Position numbers and translations under genes: made by a program | The notes under the pieces: generated by a model | The model's input: the letters and a program-made list of their open reading frames with translations, nothing else | What the model was told of the DNA's origin: nothing | The model's database searches: none | Shown here: positions 8,099 through 16,754 of the stretch, piece by piece | How the letters are laid out: every line of letters begins with the position of its first letter | Numbering within the stretch: the first letter of the stretch is position 1 | Assembly (NCBI RefSeq): GCF_004005495.1 | Contig: NZ_RZYA01000014.1 | Coordinates: 169,810-233,809 of the forward strand | Length of the DNA stretch: 64,000 nucleotides | DNA from: Streptomyces antnestii | GTDB lineage: Bacteria; Actinomycetota; Actinomycetes; Streptomycetales; Streptomycetaceae | Reading direction: 5' to 3'

Positions 8099-9721
8099 AT
8101 GGACGACGATGTGGAGGGCCGTGACCGCGCCGCGCGCGACATTGCCGCGGACGGCTTCGACCGCAGGCGGTTCCTCGGGGTGACGGCGGCAGGGGCCTTC
8201 TCGCTCGCTGCCTACGGGGTGACCGGCTGCGACTCCTCGACGGGCGTGCGTCCTGGCGCCGAGCCCGGCCGCACCGAATCCGAGCCGTCGGCCGCCAGGG
8301 AGAGGCGCCGAACCGGAAGCCCTGACTGGCGTATCCGGTCCGAGGGTCCGCCCGATGCGATCGAGGGCTACGCCGACAAGGTGAGCGTTCTGCCGGGTGA
8401 GGCGTTCGGGCTGTATGTCTCGACCACCGCGCCCGGCTTCCGCGCCTCGGCGTATCGGATCGGCTGGTACGGCGGTGCCCAGGCCCGGCTCGTCTGGAGA
8501 TCCGGCCGGGTGGCGGGCCGACACCAGCACCGGCCGCGACTGAAAAGCGGCACCCGGACCGTACAGGCCGACTGGGAACGCACAACGGCGGTGCCCACCG
8601 GCGGCTGGCCGGAAGGCGCGTATCTGCTGCGGTTGGACGCGGAGAGCGGACACCAGCGGTACGTGCCGATGATCGTCCGCTCCGCGAGCGCCTCGGGCAA
8701 GACCCTGCTGGTGCATGCCGTGGCGACCTGGCAGGCGTACAACCGGTGGGGCGACTACAGCCTCTACGAGGGGAAGGACGGAGGCTACGGGAGTCGTTCG
8801 CTGGCCGTCTCTTTCGACCGGCCGTACGACAAGAACGGCGCGGAGAAGTTCATGGTCTACGAGCGGGCCGCGGTGGTTCTCGCGGAGCGGCTCGGCATTC
8901 CCCTGGCGTACACCACGGGTGTGGACATCCACCGCGCCCCGTCGGTGCTGCGGGGCGCCACCACTGTGGTCTCGCTCGGCCACGACGAGTACTGGACTCC
9001 GGAGCAGCGGCGGTACGTCACCCGGGCGCGCGACGCGGGGACCAACCTGGTCTTTCTGGGCGCCAACACCTGCTTCCGGCGGGTCAGGCTGGAGCCGCTG
9101 GAGACCGGTTCCGTCCGCACAGTTGTCTGCTACAAATCCGACTACAAAGACGATCCGTACCTCGTGAACCACCCCACCATGCCGACCAACGACTTCAGGT
9201 CGCCGCCCGCGGCCCAGCCGGAATCCTCCCTGACCGGAGTTCTGTACGAGGGCTATCCGACGGACGCTCCGTACGTCGTCCACGGCACGGACCACTGGAT
9301 CTTCGCGGGGACAGGGGTGAAGAGGAGGGACTCCTTCGACCACCTCGTCGGGGTGGAGTACGACCGCGTCATGCCACAGACGCCCGCGCCCGGGCCGATG
9401 GAGATCGTCGCCCACTCCCCGCTGGTCTGCAAGGGCCGGAGCAGCCACTCCGACTCCGCGTACTACACCGTGCCGAGCGGCGCGGGCGTCTTCGCCACGG
9501 GGACGATGCGGTGGGTGGAGGCCCTCATGGCCGGAACGAGGGAGAACGGCGGCAACCACGGCATGGACGCACGTACCGGCGCCTTCGTCACCCGTGCGAC
9601 CGAGAACGTGCTCCGCGCCTTCGCGGCCGGCCCCGCCGCGAAACGCATGCCGCCGGCGCGCGACAACGTACGCAGCGTCTACGGGCATAACGGGCATACA
9701 ACAGAGAAAACCGATCGGTAG
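8099..9721 (+). CDS. Tat-type lipoprotein with DMFase-beta-like domain
   Basis: 540 aa from ATG at 8099, 4-12 bases after GGGAGAGAG. The N-terminus has a twin-arginine motif (DRRRFLGVTAAGAF) and a lipobox (GVTGC, about residue 42), so it is probably a Tat-exported lipoprotein. The body resembles the C-terminal domain of N,N-dimethylformamidase large subunits: PGEAFGLYVSTTAPGFRASA, YRIGWYGG, VATWQAYNRWGDYSLY, VSLGHDEYWTPEQRR and FLGANTCFRRVR. Most such domains in actinomycetes are of unknown activity, so a formamidase role should not be assumed. It stands alone between intergenic regions. Confidence 0.8.
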   Translation: MDDDVEGRDRAARDIAADGFDRRRFLGVTAAGAFSLAAYGVTGCDSSTGVRPGAEPGRTESEPSAARERRRTGSPDWRIRSEGPPDAIEGYADKVSVLPGEAFGLYVSTTAPGFRASAYRIGWYGGAQARLVWRSGRVAGRHQHRPRLKSGTRTVQADWERTTAVPTGGWPEGAYLLRLDAESGHQRYVPMIVRSASASGKTLLVHAVATWQAYNRWGDYSLYEGKDGGYGSRSLAVSFDRPYDKNGAEKFMVYERAAVVLAERLGIPLAYTTGVDIHRAPSVLRGATTVVSLGHDEYWTPEQRRYVTRARDAGTNLVFLGANTCFRRVRLEPLETGSVRTVVCYKSDYKDDPYLVNHPTMPTNDFRSPPAAQPESSLTGVLYEGYPTDAPYVVHGTDHWIFAGTGVKRRDSFDHLVGVEYDRVMPQTPAPGPMEIVAHSPLVCKGRSSHSDSAYYTVPSGAGVFATGTMRWVEALMAGTRENGGNHGMDARTGAFVTRATENVLRAFAAGPAAKRMPPARDNVRSVYGHNGHTTEKTDR

Positions 9722-9856
9722 GAGGACCTGGGCGAGGGGGCTTCCCGGTTGCTCCGGCCGACTGGGTGAGGCCGGGTTCCAGCGTGGCGATGAGTCTGCG
9801 GGCTCCCGCGGGTCTGACTCTTGACGGAGACAGAACCCACCCTTCGGGAGGAAGTC

Positions 9857-10501
9857 ATGGGACTCGTCCACATCGAGATGTTCGCGACCCTCGACCTTGT
9901 AGGGCAGGCGCCCGGCGGCCCCGAAGAGGACCCGTCGGGGTTCCCGTTCGGCGGCTGGCAGGCGCCCCTGCTCGACGAGGTCACCGGGGCAGAGATTCTT
10001 GCCGCGTACGAAGGCACGGACGCGCTCCTGCTCGGACGGCGGACGTACGACATCTTCGCGGCCTACTGGCCTCACCAGAAAGGTGGCGAGGACAACGAGA
10101 TCGCCACGCTCTTCAACCGCGTCCCGAAGTACGTCGCCTCGCGCGGCAGGCCCGACCTGTCATGGGACGGGTCCAGCCAGCTCGGCCCGAACCTGGCCGA
10201 CGCGGTGTGCGAGATCCGTGAACGGCACGAGAACATCAAGGTCGTCGGGAGCCTGAACCTCGTCCAGACCCTCCTGAGCGAGAAGCTCTTCGACCGTCTT
10301 GACCTGTGGGTGCACCCGATCGTGCTCGGCGTCGGGAAAAAGGTGTTCGACGACGGCGCGGTGCCCACCAACGTCAGGCTCCTCGAACCCCCGGCGACCT
10401 CTCCGAACGGCATCGTGTACCTGCGCTACGGGCTCGCCGACGGCACGCCCGCCACGGGGGACATGAGCGCACCCGACCGCGGCATGGCAAGCGGCGACTG
10501 A
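9857..10501 (+). CDS. Dihydrofolate reductase-family protein (RibD C-terminal type)
   Basis: 214 aa. ATG at 9857 follows GGGAGGAAG, a strong ribosome-binding site, which favours it over the in-frame start at 9821. The fold signature is that of the RibD C-terminal/DHFR-like family: GLVHIEMFATLDLVGQAPGG, DALLLGRRTYDIFAAYWPHQ, NIKVVGSLNLVQTLL and FDRLDLWVHPIVLGVGKKVF. Known members bind NADPH, but most stand-alone copies have no defined substrate. The protein ends with a short hydrophilic tail. No operon partner is apparent. Confidence 0.88.
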   Translation: MGLVHIEMFATLDLVGQAPGGPEEDPSGFPFGGWQAPLLDEVTGAEILAAYEGTDALLLGRRTYDIFAAYWPHQKGGEDNEIATLFNRVPKYVASRGRPDLSWDGSSQLGPNLADAVCEIRERHENIKVVGSLNLVQTLLSEKLFDRLDLWVHPIVLGVGKKVFDDGAVPTNVRLLEPPATSPNGIVYLRYGLADGTPATGDMSAPDRGMASGD

Positions 10502-10807
10502 AGCCGGCGGGGGCCGCGCGGCCACCGCCACCCCGACGCCGCGCCCGCAGAGGATGACGACACGTTGCGCCGGGGTGCCGGGCGGGCAGTCAGTCAAAGC
10601 CACCAGTGGCAGAGGGCTTGCAGCCACCCCCGGCATTCCTGGGTGGGGCAACGGCACGAAGGGCTGACCCGGTCTGAATCCTGCGGCGAGACTGGCACCG
10701 GCACGCGGTGGCCGGGCGGACAGGTCCTGCATTCATCTTCACGGAGAAGGGGCACGGGACCGTCGGCCGGCACCGGTTTTCTCGGCGCCGACTTACCCAA
10801 CCTCGCC

Positions 10808-11404
10808 TCAGGCGCCGAGTTCCGCCAGATGCTGGACCAGCATGTCCCGCGCCTGCTGCGGACTCAGCCGCGCCGGCCGGGCCAGCAGCTGCACGACCAT
10901 CCCGTCCAGCAGGGCGTGCAGCCGCGCTGTTTCCGCCGCACGGGTGCGTCCTGCGCCGAGCGCCCCGAGCTCCTCCAATGCGGCCACGGCGCTCTCCACC
11001 GCGCCACGGATCAGCTCGTCGACCTCGCCACGGCGCTGCGCGGCCGACGCGTCGCGGTGGGCGAGCACCACCAATGCAAACCAGGCTTCGGATTCCAGTC
11101 GGCGCTCGTCGTCCAGCGGCAGCAACTGCTCCAGGTGGGCCTGTACCAGCTGTGGCGACCGTGAGTCCGCGGCGGCGTCGGCCTGGCCGATCCGCTGCCG
11201 CACGGACTCCACCACGAAGTCGATGGCGAACAGCACCATCTCGGTCTTGTTCGGGAAGTAGTGCCGCAGGGCTCCGGCCGACCAATCGGATTCCTCGGCC
11301 ACCGAGCGGACGGACACCGCGTCGAAGCCGTCGCGCAACGCGACGCGCCACAAGGCGACAGCCAGCTCTGCGCGACGCCCTTCGTGATCTACGACCTTTG
11401 GCAC
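10808..11404 (-). CDS. TetR-family regulator
   Basis: 198 aa from GTG at 11404, chosen because TetR proteins of this group begin (M)PKVVDHEGRRAELA; the frame is open six codons further, to a GTG at 11422. HTH: SVRSVAEESDWSAGALRHYF followed by PNKTEMVLFAIDFV. The C-terminal ligand domain contains ARLHALLDGMVVQLLARPAR. There is no ribosome-binding site, but GATAAT (complement of 11411-11416) sits where a -10 would place the transcription start at the GTG, so the message is probably leaderless. A perfect palindrome lies just upstream. Its likely target is the divergent small membrane protein gene and itself. Confidence 0.88.
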   Translation of the reverse strand: MPKVVDHEGRRAELAVALWRVALRDGFDAVSVRSVAEESDWSAGALRHYFPNKTEMVLFAIDFVVESVRQRIGQADAAADSRSPQLVQAHLEQLLPLDDERRLESEAWFALVVLAHRDASAAQRRGEVDELIRGAVESAVAALEELGALGAGRTRAAETARLHALLDGMVVQLLARPARLSPQQARDMLVQHLAELGA

Positions 11405-11410
11405 CAAGCC

Positions 11411-11428
11411 ATTATCACACACGCGTGT
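11411..11428. promoter_or_regulatory. Leaderless TetR promoter with palindromic operator
   Basis: ACACGCGTGT (11419-11428) is a perfect 10-bp palindrome, directly adjoining the minus-strand -10 GATAAT (11411-11416). A repressor bound here would cover the TetR promoter and lie about 45 bases upstream of the divergent gene at 11472. Confidence 0.55.
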
Positions 11429-11471
11429 TACATTGTTTCTAGTACGGCTGTGTCAAAAAAGGAGGCCGATC

Positions 11472-11669
11472 ATGACCAGCATTCGCTGGGCTCCATGGTG
11501 GATCTACGTCGTCGTCATCGCCGGACTCAACGTCGCTCGCCAAGTCCTCTTTCCACCCTCACAGGTGGGCACCGCGGTCACCGTCGGCCTGTTCTTCGTG
11601 GTGCTGGCGATCGGCTTCGCTGTCGGCACGGCCCTGCACGCGCTCCTCGCGCCCCGCAGCCGCGAATAG
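11472..11669 (+). CDS. Small two-helix membrane protein
   Basis: 65 aa from ATG at 11472, with GGAGG at 11461. Two hydrophobic segments are visible: WWIYVVVIAGLNVARQVLF (about 9-27) and AVTVGLFFVVLAIGFAVGTA (about 34-53), joined by a short polar loop and ending in a basic tail. I recognise no family. It is divergent from the TetR gene, so it is the best candidate for TetR control. Such small proteins are often accessory to a transporter, but no transporter gene is nearby. Confidence 0.7.
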   Translation: MTSIRWAPWWIYVVVIAGLNVARQVLFPPSQVGTAVTVGLFFVVLAIGFAVGTALHALLAPRSRE

Positions 11670-11780
11670 CGGCGGCCGGTACGGCCGATACGCCCCGGGC
11701 AGCGGCCCCTTCGGCTCCTGGGATGTGGGCTTCACCCGGGGTGCGGACCTGACGGCGGAGAACGAACGCATCGGCGGCCC

Positions 11781-12890
11781 TCAGTCTGTGTCCGTCGCTG
11801 CAAGGACCGCGATCCGGCGGCGGTCGGGCGAGAGGGCGGCTATGCCGTAGTCGTAGATCTCGTTGTGGAACCAGTCCGCATCAGCCTCGAACTGGAACCA
11901 TGTGCTCTGCCGGGCCTGGCGTTCCACCTGCTGCGCGTTCGCGTCCGGCGGGGCGCTACTCAGTCCCGCCATCGACTTCCATGCCGACAGCCGGCCGAAC
12001 GCGCCGTGAGCTCCCGAGCTGTACATGCCGCCCTTTGACGCGGTGGCGAAGAGCAGGCTCCAGATCTCCTCCACCGGGCGGCGAGCGATCTCGAAGCGAT
12101 CTGTGGGACCGAGCCCGTCGACACAGCGCATGGGCAGGGTCGGCAGCAGAGCAGGCACACGGTTGGGCGTGATGGCTTCGTCCAGCACGAAGACCCACGC
12201 ACCGCAAGCACCCCAGCCACCCGCCTCCACGGCGGCGGTAATGGTCTCGTGCACCTCCAGGGTCGCGACGTCGCAAAGCCCGGACCGCACTGCGGTACGT
12301 GGTGTCGGCGGGTCCATGCGGCCCTCGGCCGGCAGCTCGGTATCCATCTCGCTGGAAGCGCCGCGTATCGAGCGGCTCGGAAAGTCGACGTGGGCCTCAA
12401 GGTCACTGAGGTGCGCCGGCAGCCAGGCCAGGGCATGCCAACTCGGCTGCACGAGCGGCCAAGAACGCAGTTGCGGGAACGCGTCAAGGTCCACGCCGCG
12501 GAGCACCAACTCGTGGAAGAGACAGCCTCGCAGCTCGTCCAGCCGATCCCGCTCGCTGCGCTCGAAGAGGGTGGTTGCCAGGTCAGCGACGTGCTGATGC
12601 TCCGCCAGGAGCGAGGCGACAAGCTGCGGCCGGGCGCCGGGCCCCGCAGGTCGCTTTTCGTCGAGGAGTTGGAGCAGCTGCACCACGCTGTCGCGACCAG
12701 GGGTCAGGGCGAGCACGCGCACCACATGTCCCAGATGGCGCTCGTAGTTCCGTATCTGTTCGACAGCGGTCGCATGCAGGTCGGCCAACTGTGCCCCCAG
12801 CTCGCGCACGTAGAGAGTGTCGCCCTGCGCGGCGCGCTCTTCGGCCTGGCCCCATACGAGATCGCCGAGATCGTCCCTGGCTTCCTTCAC
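11781..12890 (-). CDS. Uncharacterised protein, possibly DUF6183-like
   Basis: 369 aa. It has no signal peptide or membrane segment. The N-terminal 130 residues are helical and charged (VVQLLQLLDEKRPAGPGARP, VASLLAEHQHVADLATTLFE, LRGCLFHELVLRGVDLD). The C-terminal half looks like a mixed fold (VDGLGPTDRFEIARRPVEEI, WSLLFATASKGGMYSSGAHG, YDYGIAALSPDRRRIAVLAA). It resembles streptomycete proteins that I recall as DUF6183, but this is memory rather than a search result. It converges with the small membrane protein gene. Function unknown. Confidence 0.65.
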   Translation of the reverse strand: MKEARDDLGDLVWGQAEERAAQGDTLYVRELGAQLADLHATAVEQIRNYERHLGHVVRVLALTPGRDSVVQLLQLLDEKRPAGPGARPQLVASLLAEHQHVADLATTLFERSERDRLDELRGCLFHELVLRGVDLDAFPQLRSWPLVQPSWHALAWLPAHLSDLEAHVDFPSRSIRGASSEMDTELPAEGRMDPPTPRTAVRSGLCDVATLEVHETITAAVEAGGWGACGAWVFVLDEAITPNRVPALLPTLPMRCVDGLGPTDRFEIARRPVEEIWSLLFATASKGGMYSSGAHGAFGRLSAWKSMAGLSSAPPDANAQQVERQARQSTWFQFEADADWFHNEIYDYGIAALSPDRRRIAVLAATDTD

Positions 12891-13278
12891 GGTCTGTCAG
12901 CCTATGCCCCGCGGACACCCCAGCGGCCTACGTTGTCCGGAACTGGTCCCTCGCCTACCTGCGCAAACGCACAGCCCGCCCAAGAAAGTACCGCCCCCGG
13001 GGCGGGGCCCGGGGGTCGCATGGGGTCGCGGCCCCGTCATCTGGACGGAGTGGCGCGCCTCGCGTGTGGAGCGTCAAGCCACGACCCCGGCTCGACCCGG
13101 GCCTTCACCCGGAACGCTCAAGACATACACAGTTTATGTGTGAATTAATGCCCACTGCACGTAACGGGCATGTCGCCGAATGGCAACAGGCTCTACCGCG
13201 CCCCCTTGACCTGCGCTTACAACGTGGTTCGCGATTGAGGGTGGGGCGTGCTGGCCTGGCGAGTCATCGAGTGGGTGG
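12891..13278. other. Intergenic region, no gene
   Basis: About 390 bases between the unknown gene and a transposase fragment. ORFs here are frame shadows without motifs. The stretch around 13125-13150 is locally AT-rich (ACACAGTTTATGTGTG), possibly the scar of the element whose remnant follows. Confidence 0.4.
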
Positions 13279-13704
13279 TCACCTCTCGGCGGCGCGGTCG
13301 GAGACCAGGCCAGCGATGGCCGAGTGAGTCTCGTCGTAGTAATCGCGGCGTCCCATCCAGCGTTGCAGGGGGCGCCACTGCTTGTGCTCGGCGTTGCCGT
13401 GCACGACGCCGATCCGCTCCGAGGACTGCTGGCGCCGGGCCTCCTCCCAGACGGACAATTCCTCGGGGGTGGCGTCCTTGCCCGGTTTCTTCGGGGGCGC
13501 CTCGACCTGGTAGGGGAAGTCTCTGGCCAGGCCCAGATAGCCGGCGTCGACCCTGTCGGTCCGCGCGGCATGGGCAGTCACCGTGACCGCATGACGACTG
13601 ACGCCACCCTGATGGGGCTCGTTGAAAATCCTCACCCGTTGCTCAGGGATGGGACAGACCTGCTCGCCCGGATTCCCCACCTGCAGGACGCTGAGCTGCG
13701 GCAC
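13279..13704 (-). pseudogene. DDE_Tnp_4 transposase, C-terminal fragment
   Basis: This minus-strand frame holds the end of an IS5-type transposase: TDRVDAGYLGLARDFPYQVE, APPKKPGKDATPEELSVWEE, IGVVHGNAEHKQWRPLQRWM and the terminal ETHSAIAGLVSDRAAER. The Glu-containing helix (HGNAEHKQW) is the third DDE region. The N-terminal HTH and first two acidic residues are missing; the open frame upstream of about 13640 does not match. It is a dead fragment, of a different lineage from the one at 269-735. Confidence 0.75.
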
Positions 13705-13788
13705 AACGGCGGCTCTCCCGACTCGCTCCCGTCAGCCAGGCGATTTTCCGCGTGACGGGCCGGACCGCCAGGCGGTAGAACCCGACGT

Positions 13789-14349
13789 GTGACTGTCTTC
13801 TACTGCGCCAAGTGCGGGACCGCGCTCACCGGGGAACTGGTGGCCCTGCCCACAGTCCCGGACGTCGACGACCCCGACGACGGCCGGGACAAGAAGACCG
13901 GGCGGGCCCGCTCCACCGTCCCGCGCGGGCACTACGCCATCGACCCCGACCCGTGGGGCGCGCCCTTCGTCCCCGCCGCCGCACTCCGCCAGCACGCCCG
14001 CAGTTCGGGACGCGAGCTGCTGCGGCCCGACACCGGGGCCACCGTCTCCGCGGGCAAGCGCCACAGCGTCGTCATCCACCCAGACGATGTCCTGCCCCGC
14101 CTCGCCCCCTTCACGTGTGGGGACAACTGGACCGGGTGCTGCGGTTCCACCGGGGCGCATGGCCCCAACCTGGCCTGCGCCTGCGGCTCACGCCTGGCCA
14201 CCTGGGCCGCCGATTGCCTGGGCCCCAACGAACTCCACCTCGACCCCGTCCGCGTCATGCCTGGCACCAGGGCGGAGCCACCGAGGACGCTTTTGATAGC
14301 GAGGAACGGGCCTGACCGTTCCAGGCAAGAGGCTCAGGCCCAACGGTGA
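13789..14349 (+). CDS. Uncharacterised zinc-ribbon-like protein
   Basis: 186 aa from GTG at 13789. It begins with CAKCGTAL (CxxC) and later has FTCGDNWTGCCG and LACACGSRLATWAADCLGP, giving several Cys pairs that could bind zinc. The middle (YAIDPDPWGAPFVPAAALRQ, HSVVIHPDDVLPRLAPF) is typical of conserved streptomycete hypotheticals that sit alone. No enzyme motif is visible. A hairpin-capable repeat near its 3' end lies inside the coding frame. Confidence 0.65.
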   Translation: MTVFYCAKCGTALTGELVALPTVPDVDDPDDGRDKKTGRARSTVPRGHYAIDPDPWGAPFVPAAALRQHARSSGRELLRPDTGATVSAGKRHSVVIHPDDVLPRLAPFTCGDNWTGCCGSTGAHGPNLACACGSRLATWAADCLGPNELHLDPVRVMPGTRAEPPRTLLIARNGPDRSRQEAQAQR

Positions 14350-14572
14350 CAGGTCAACGAAATGAGGAACGAAGAGCAAGCCTGGGGATTTTCAAGGCTC
14401 TGACCGAACTTCCGTGAAGTCCGGTTCGCCCAGCCCTAGCCAAAGCAGACCCGGGGTTGGATCACCGGTGCGCCTATCCGGGCCATGTCCGGGCGCCCCC
14501 CGAGTCAGAGATGCCCGGTGGGGGTAGTTCATTTCGCGCAAGGTGACCTTGGGATCCATGAGGAGATCAGCT

Positions 14573-14857
14573 ATGTACGCAGTAATTCGGCGTTACGAAG
14601 GAGTGACTGACTCCGCCGAGGCAGGACGCCGAGTGGACGAGGGGTTCGTTCCTCTACTCCGCCGAGTCCCCGGTTTCGTGGCCTACTACTGGGTGGACGC
14701 CGGGGACGGAGTGATGGTCTCTACCAGTGTCTTTGAAGACCAATCCGGGGCCGAAGAGTCGATCAACCGGGCGGCGGACTTCGTACGGGATAGCCTCTCG
14801 TCGCTGCTCCCCAACCGTCCTCAGGTCACGGCTGGCCCGGTTGTCGCTGCTGGGTAG
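14573..14857 (+). CDS. ABM-type dimeric alpha-beta barrel protein
   Basis: 94 aa from ATG at 14573, with AGGAG at 14561. MYAVIRRYEGVTDSAEAGRR, VPLLRRVPGFVAYYWVDAGD and VMVSTSVFEDQSGAEESINR match the small ferredoxin-like fold of the antibiotic biosynthesis monooxygenase superfamily. Many members are quinone-forming monooxygenases or sensors; single copies like this one have no assigned substrate. It is probably a free-standing gene. Confidence 0.7.
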   Translation: MYAVIRRYEGVTDSAEAGRRVDEGFVPLLRRVPGFVAYYWVDAGDGVMVSTSVFEDQSGAEESINRAADFVRDSLSSLLPNRPQVTAGPVVAAG

Positions 14858-14980
14858 CGACCTGCGAAGTGGGCCGCTGGATCCCCACTACCTCCACTCC
14901 GACGTCCTGGCGCTTCACGGAACTCCGGCCAGAGCCATTTTCAAGAATCGCCATCAACCCCACCCGCGAACCTCGCATCG

Positions 14981-15397
14981 ATGCCCAGGGCCGAGTTCGC
15001 CTTCCCCGGCCCGCTGCGCGACCAGCTCGTCGCAGCGATGCTCAACGGTTCCAAGACTTCCACCACAGGACTCCTTGTCGACTACGAGCATGAAGGGGAG
15101 CCCCTGCCGAAAGTCGGGAGCCATTCGGTGGTCATCGACTCGGATGACCGTCCGGTCGCGGTCATCGAGGTCACCTACGTGCGTGTCGTCCCGCTGGCGC
15201 AGGTGGATCTCGCTCACGTGGTGGACGAGGGGGAGGGGGACACCAGCGTGGCCGAGTGGCGGGCGGGCCACGAGCGGTCCTGGCACAGCGAGGAGATGCG
15301 CGCGGGGTTGGAGGACCCCGAATTCGCCGTGGACGACACGACGCTGGCGGTTCTGGAACGCTTCCGCCTCATCACCGATCTTCACCCTGTCGATTGA
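14981..15397 (+). CDS. ASCH-domain protein
   Basis: 138 aa from ATG at 14981. The ASCH fold is suggested by FPGPLRDQLVAAMLNGSKTS, LPKVGSHSVVIDSDDRPVAV, IEVTYVRVVPLAQVDLAHVV and the acidic EGEGDTSVAEWRAGHERSW. ASCH domains are related to PUA RNA-binding folds; some members are acetylcytidine amidohydrolases or ribonucleases and many are uncharacterised. It converges on the graspetide cluster without obvious functional connection. Confidence 0.82.
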   Translation: MPRAEFAFPGPLRDQLVAAMLNGSKTSTTGLLVDYEHEGEPLPKVGSHSVVIDSDDRPVAVIEVTYVRVVPLAQVDLAHVVDEGEGDTSVAEWRAGHERSWHSEEMRAGLEDPEFAVDDTTLAVLERFRLITDLHPVD

Positions 15398-15569
15398 CCA
15401 TCCGCCTATCGCTCACCACGTCGTTAACGCAAGGGCGACGGAAGGTTCCCCTATTGGGTACGTGATCAACATCTCTCGACCGAAGCAGCAGTTGCGCGGA
15501 TCGCTGCGGGTGTTCGCCGGGCGAACGACACCGCCCCGGCCCATGACGCGGGGGCGGCGCGGGCGCGAG

Positions 15570-16754
15570 TCACGCGACCGGCAGCCGCCAACTCGGGCCG
15601 TCCTCGGCGTCGTCGAGCCACACCCGCTGTCGGTCCGGCTCGACGCTTACCCCGAATTCGGTCGCGTGCGGCGACCCCGCCGCCTGCCACAGCGCGAGGG
15701 ACTGCTCGACCTCGGCCCACAGCGACACCGGGCCACCCTCGCGGACCGACCAGCCGTCGCCGTCCTCGGTCAGCACGGCGAACGATCCGTTGGCCGCGTC
15801 GAGGACGTACGCCCGCATGCGGCCGCCGTCGCCCGGCATGAAAAAGCTGCGGGCGTTCGGAATGGCGAGCTGTGCAACGAACCCGCTGTCAGGCATGTGC
15901 AGCGTCTCGGGCCCGACCTCGGTTTCGCGGGTCTTGCCGTCGTCGTCGCCGGGCAGCATGCCGAGGTTGGCCGGCGCCTGCTGCTGCCGCGCCATCATGA
16001 ACCCGGGCTCGGCCGCGATGAACTGCCCGACTGCGTGCTCGTCGTCCTGAACCTCAAGGCGTACGAGCCCGAGGGAGCGCAGCCACCCACGCAGGGTGGC
16101 CACGACGAGCCCGCCCGGGGTCGTCTCGCGCAGCCACGCCCACGGGATGCCGCGCACGCCCATGGTCGCGATCGTCCGCGCGGCCGGGGTGCGCAGCCCG
16201 GCGCCGGCGAGGCCGTTCCCGACGACGAGGCCCGGGGAGTAGCCGCAGTAGTTGAGGGCGACCCGGGCCCGGGCGGCGACGCCGCGGTCGGTCTCGACCG
16301 AGGTGCCCCGGTGATCGCCGAAGCGGTGGCACATGAGGGCGGTCGAGTAGCCGGTGCCCGTGCCGTACTCGGTCACGGTCGTCTCGTCGTCGCCGTCGAG
16401 GGCGTCGAGCATCTGCACGACGAGCGAGGGCAGTGTCGAGGAGGACGTCGGGTCGCCCCCGTCGAGCGGCTGCGGGTCCGACCAGTCGACGTCTTGCCCG
16501 TCGAACTGCGTGATCAGCGTGCGGTCGCTGTAGACCCGGCGCAGCCATTCCTCGGTGCCGACGAGCTCGCGCGTGATGGGCACGTACCGCGTGACGCCGG
16601 TCGGCGAGTCCGTGGGCACGTAGAACTTCGTGGTGAACAGGTGTCGGGGCACTGTCTCGGCGGCGGCCCGCCAGTCGGCCGGCAGCTTGCCCTCGGCGGC
16701 GAGCTGCTCGGCAAACCGGTGGCGCAGCTCGTTCGCGAGAACGGGTTCGGTCAT
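15570..16754 (-). CDS. tgmC: ATP-grasp RiPP cluster methyltransferase, PIMT-like (TgmC)
   Basis: 394 aa from ATG at 16754, which overlaps the tgmB stop by 4 bases (ATGA). The N-terminal part is like protein-L-isoaspartate methyltransferase: MTEPVLANELRHRFAEQLAA, FYVPTDSPTGVTRYVPI and the SAM loop VTEYGTGTGYSTALM. A C-terminal extension of about 190 residues (LHMPDSGFVAQLAIPNARSF, FAVLTEDGDGWSVREGGPVS) is typical of the graspetide-associated subgroup. In characterised aspartimidylated graspetides such as fuscimiditide, the PIMT homologue methylates an Asp of the cross-linked peptide, and it then cyclises to aspartimide. The same role is inferred here. It is the last gene of the operon. Confidence 0.88.
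   Translation of the reverse strand: MTEPVLANELRHRFAEQLAAEGKLPADWRAAAETVPRHLFTTKFYVPTDSPTGVTRYVPITRELVGTEEWLRRVYSDRTLITQFDGQDVDWSDPQPLDGGDPTSSSTLPSLVVQMLDALDGDDETTVTEYGTGTGYSTALMCHRFGDHRGTSVETDRGVAARARVALNYCGYSPGLVVGNGLAGAGLRTPAARTIATMGVRGIPWAWLRETTPGGLVVATLRGWLRSLGLVRLEVQDDEHAVGQFIAAEPGFMMARQQQAPANLGMLPGDDDGKTRETEVGPETLHMPDSGFVAQLAIPNARSFFMPGDGGRMRAYVLDAANGSFAVLTEDGDGWSVREGGPVSLWAEVEQSLALWQAAGSPHATEFGVSVEPDRQRVWLDDAEDGPSWRLPVA

Noticed and set aside
8042..10075. 677-codon minus-strand open frame over the lipoprotein gene
   Set aside because: The plus-strand gene has a Tat/lipobox start and domain matches; the minus frame has none.
14308..14341. Terminator-like repeat GGGCCTGA/TCAGGCCC
   Set aside because: It has an 18-base loop and lies inside the coding frame of the 186-aa gene, so it is more likely incidental.
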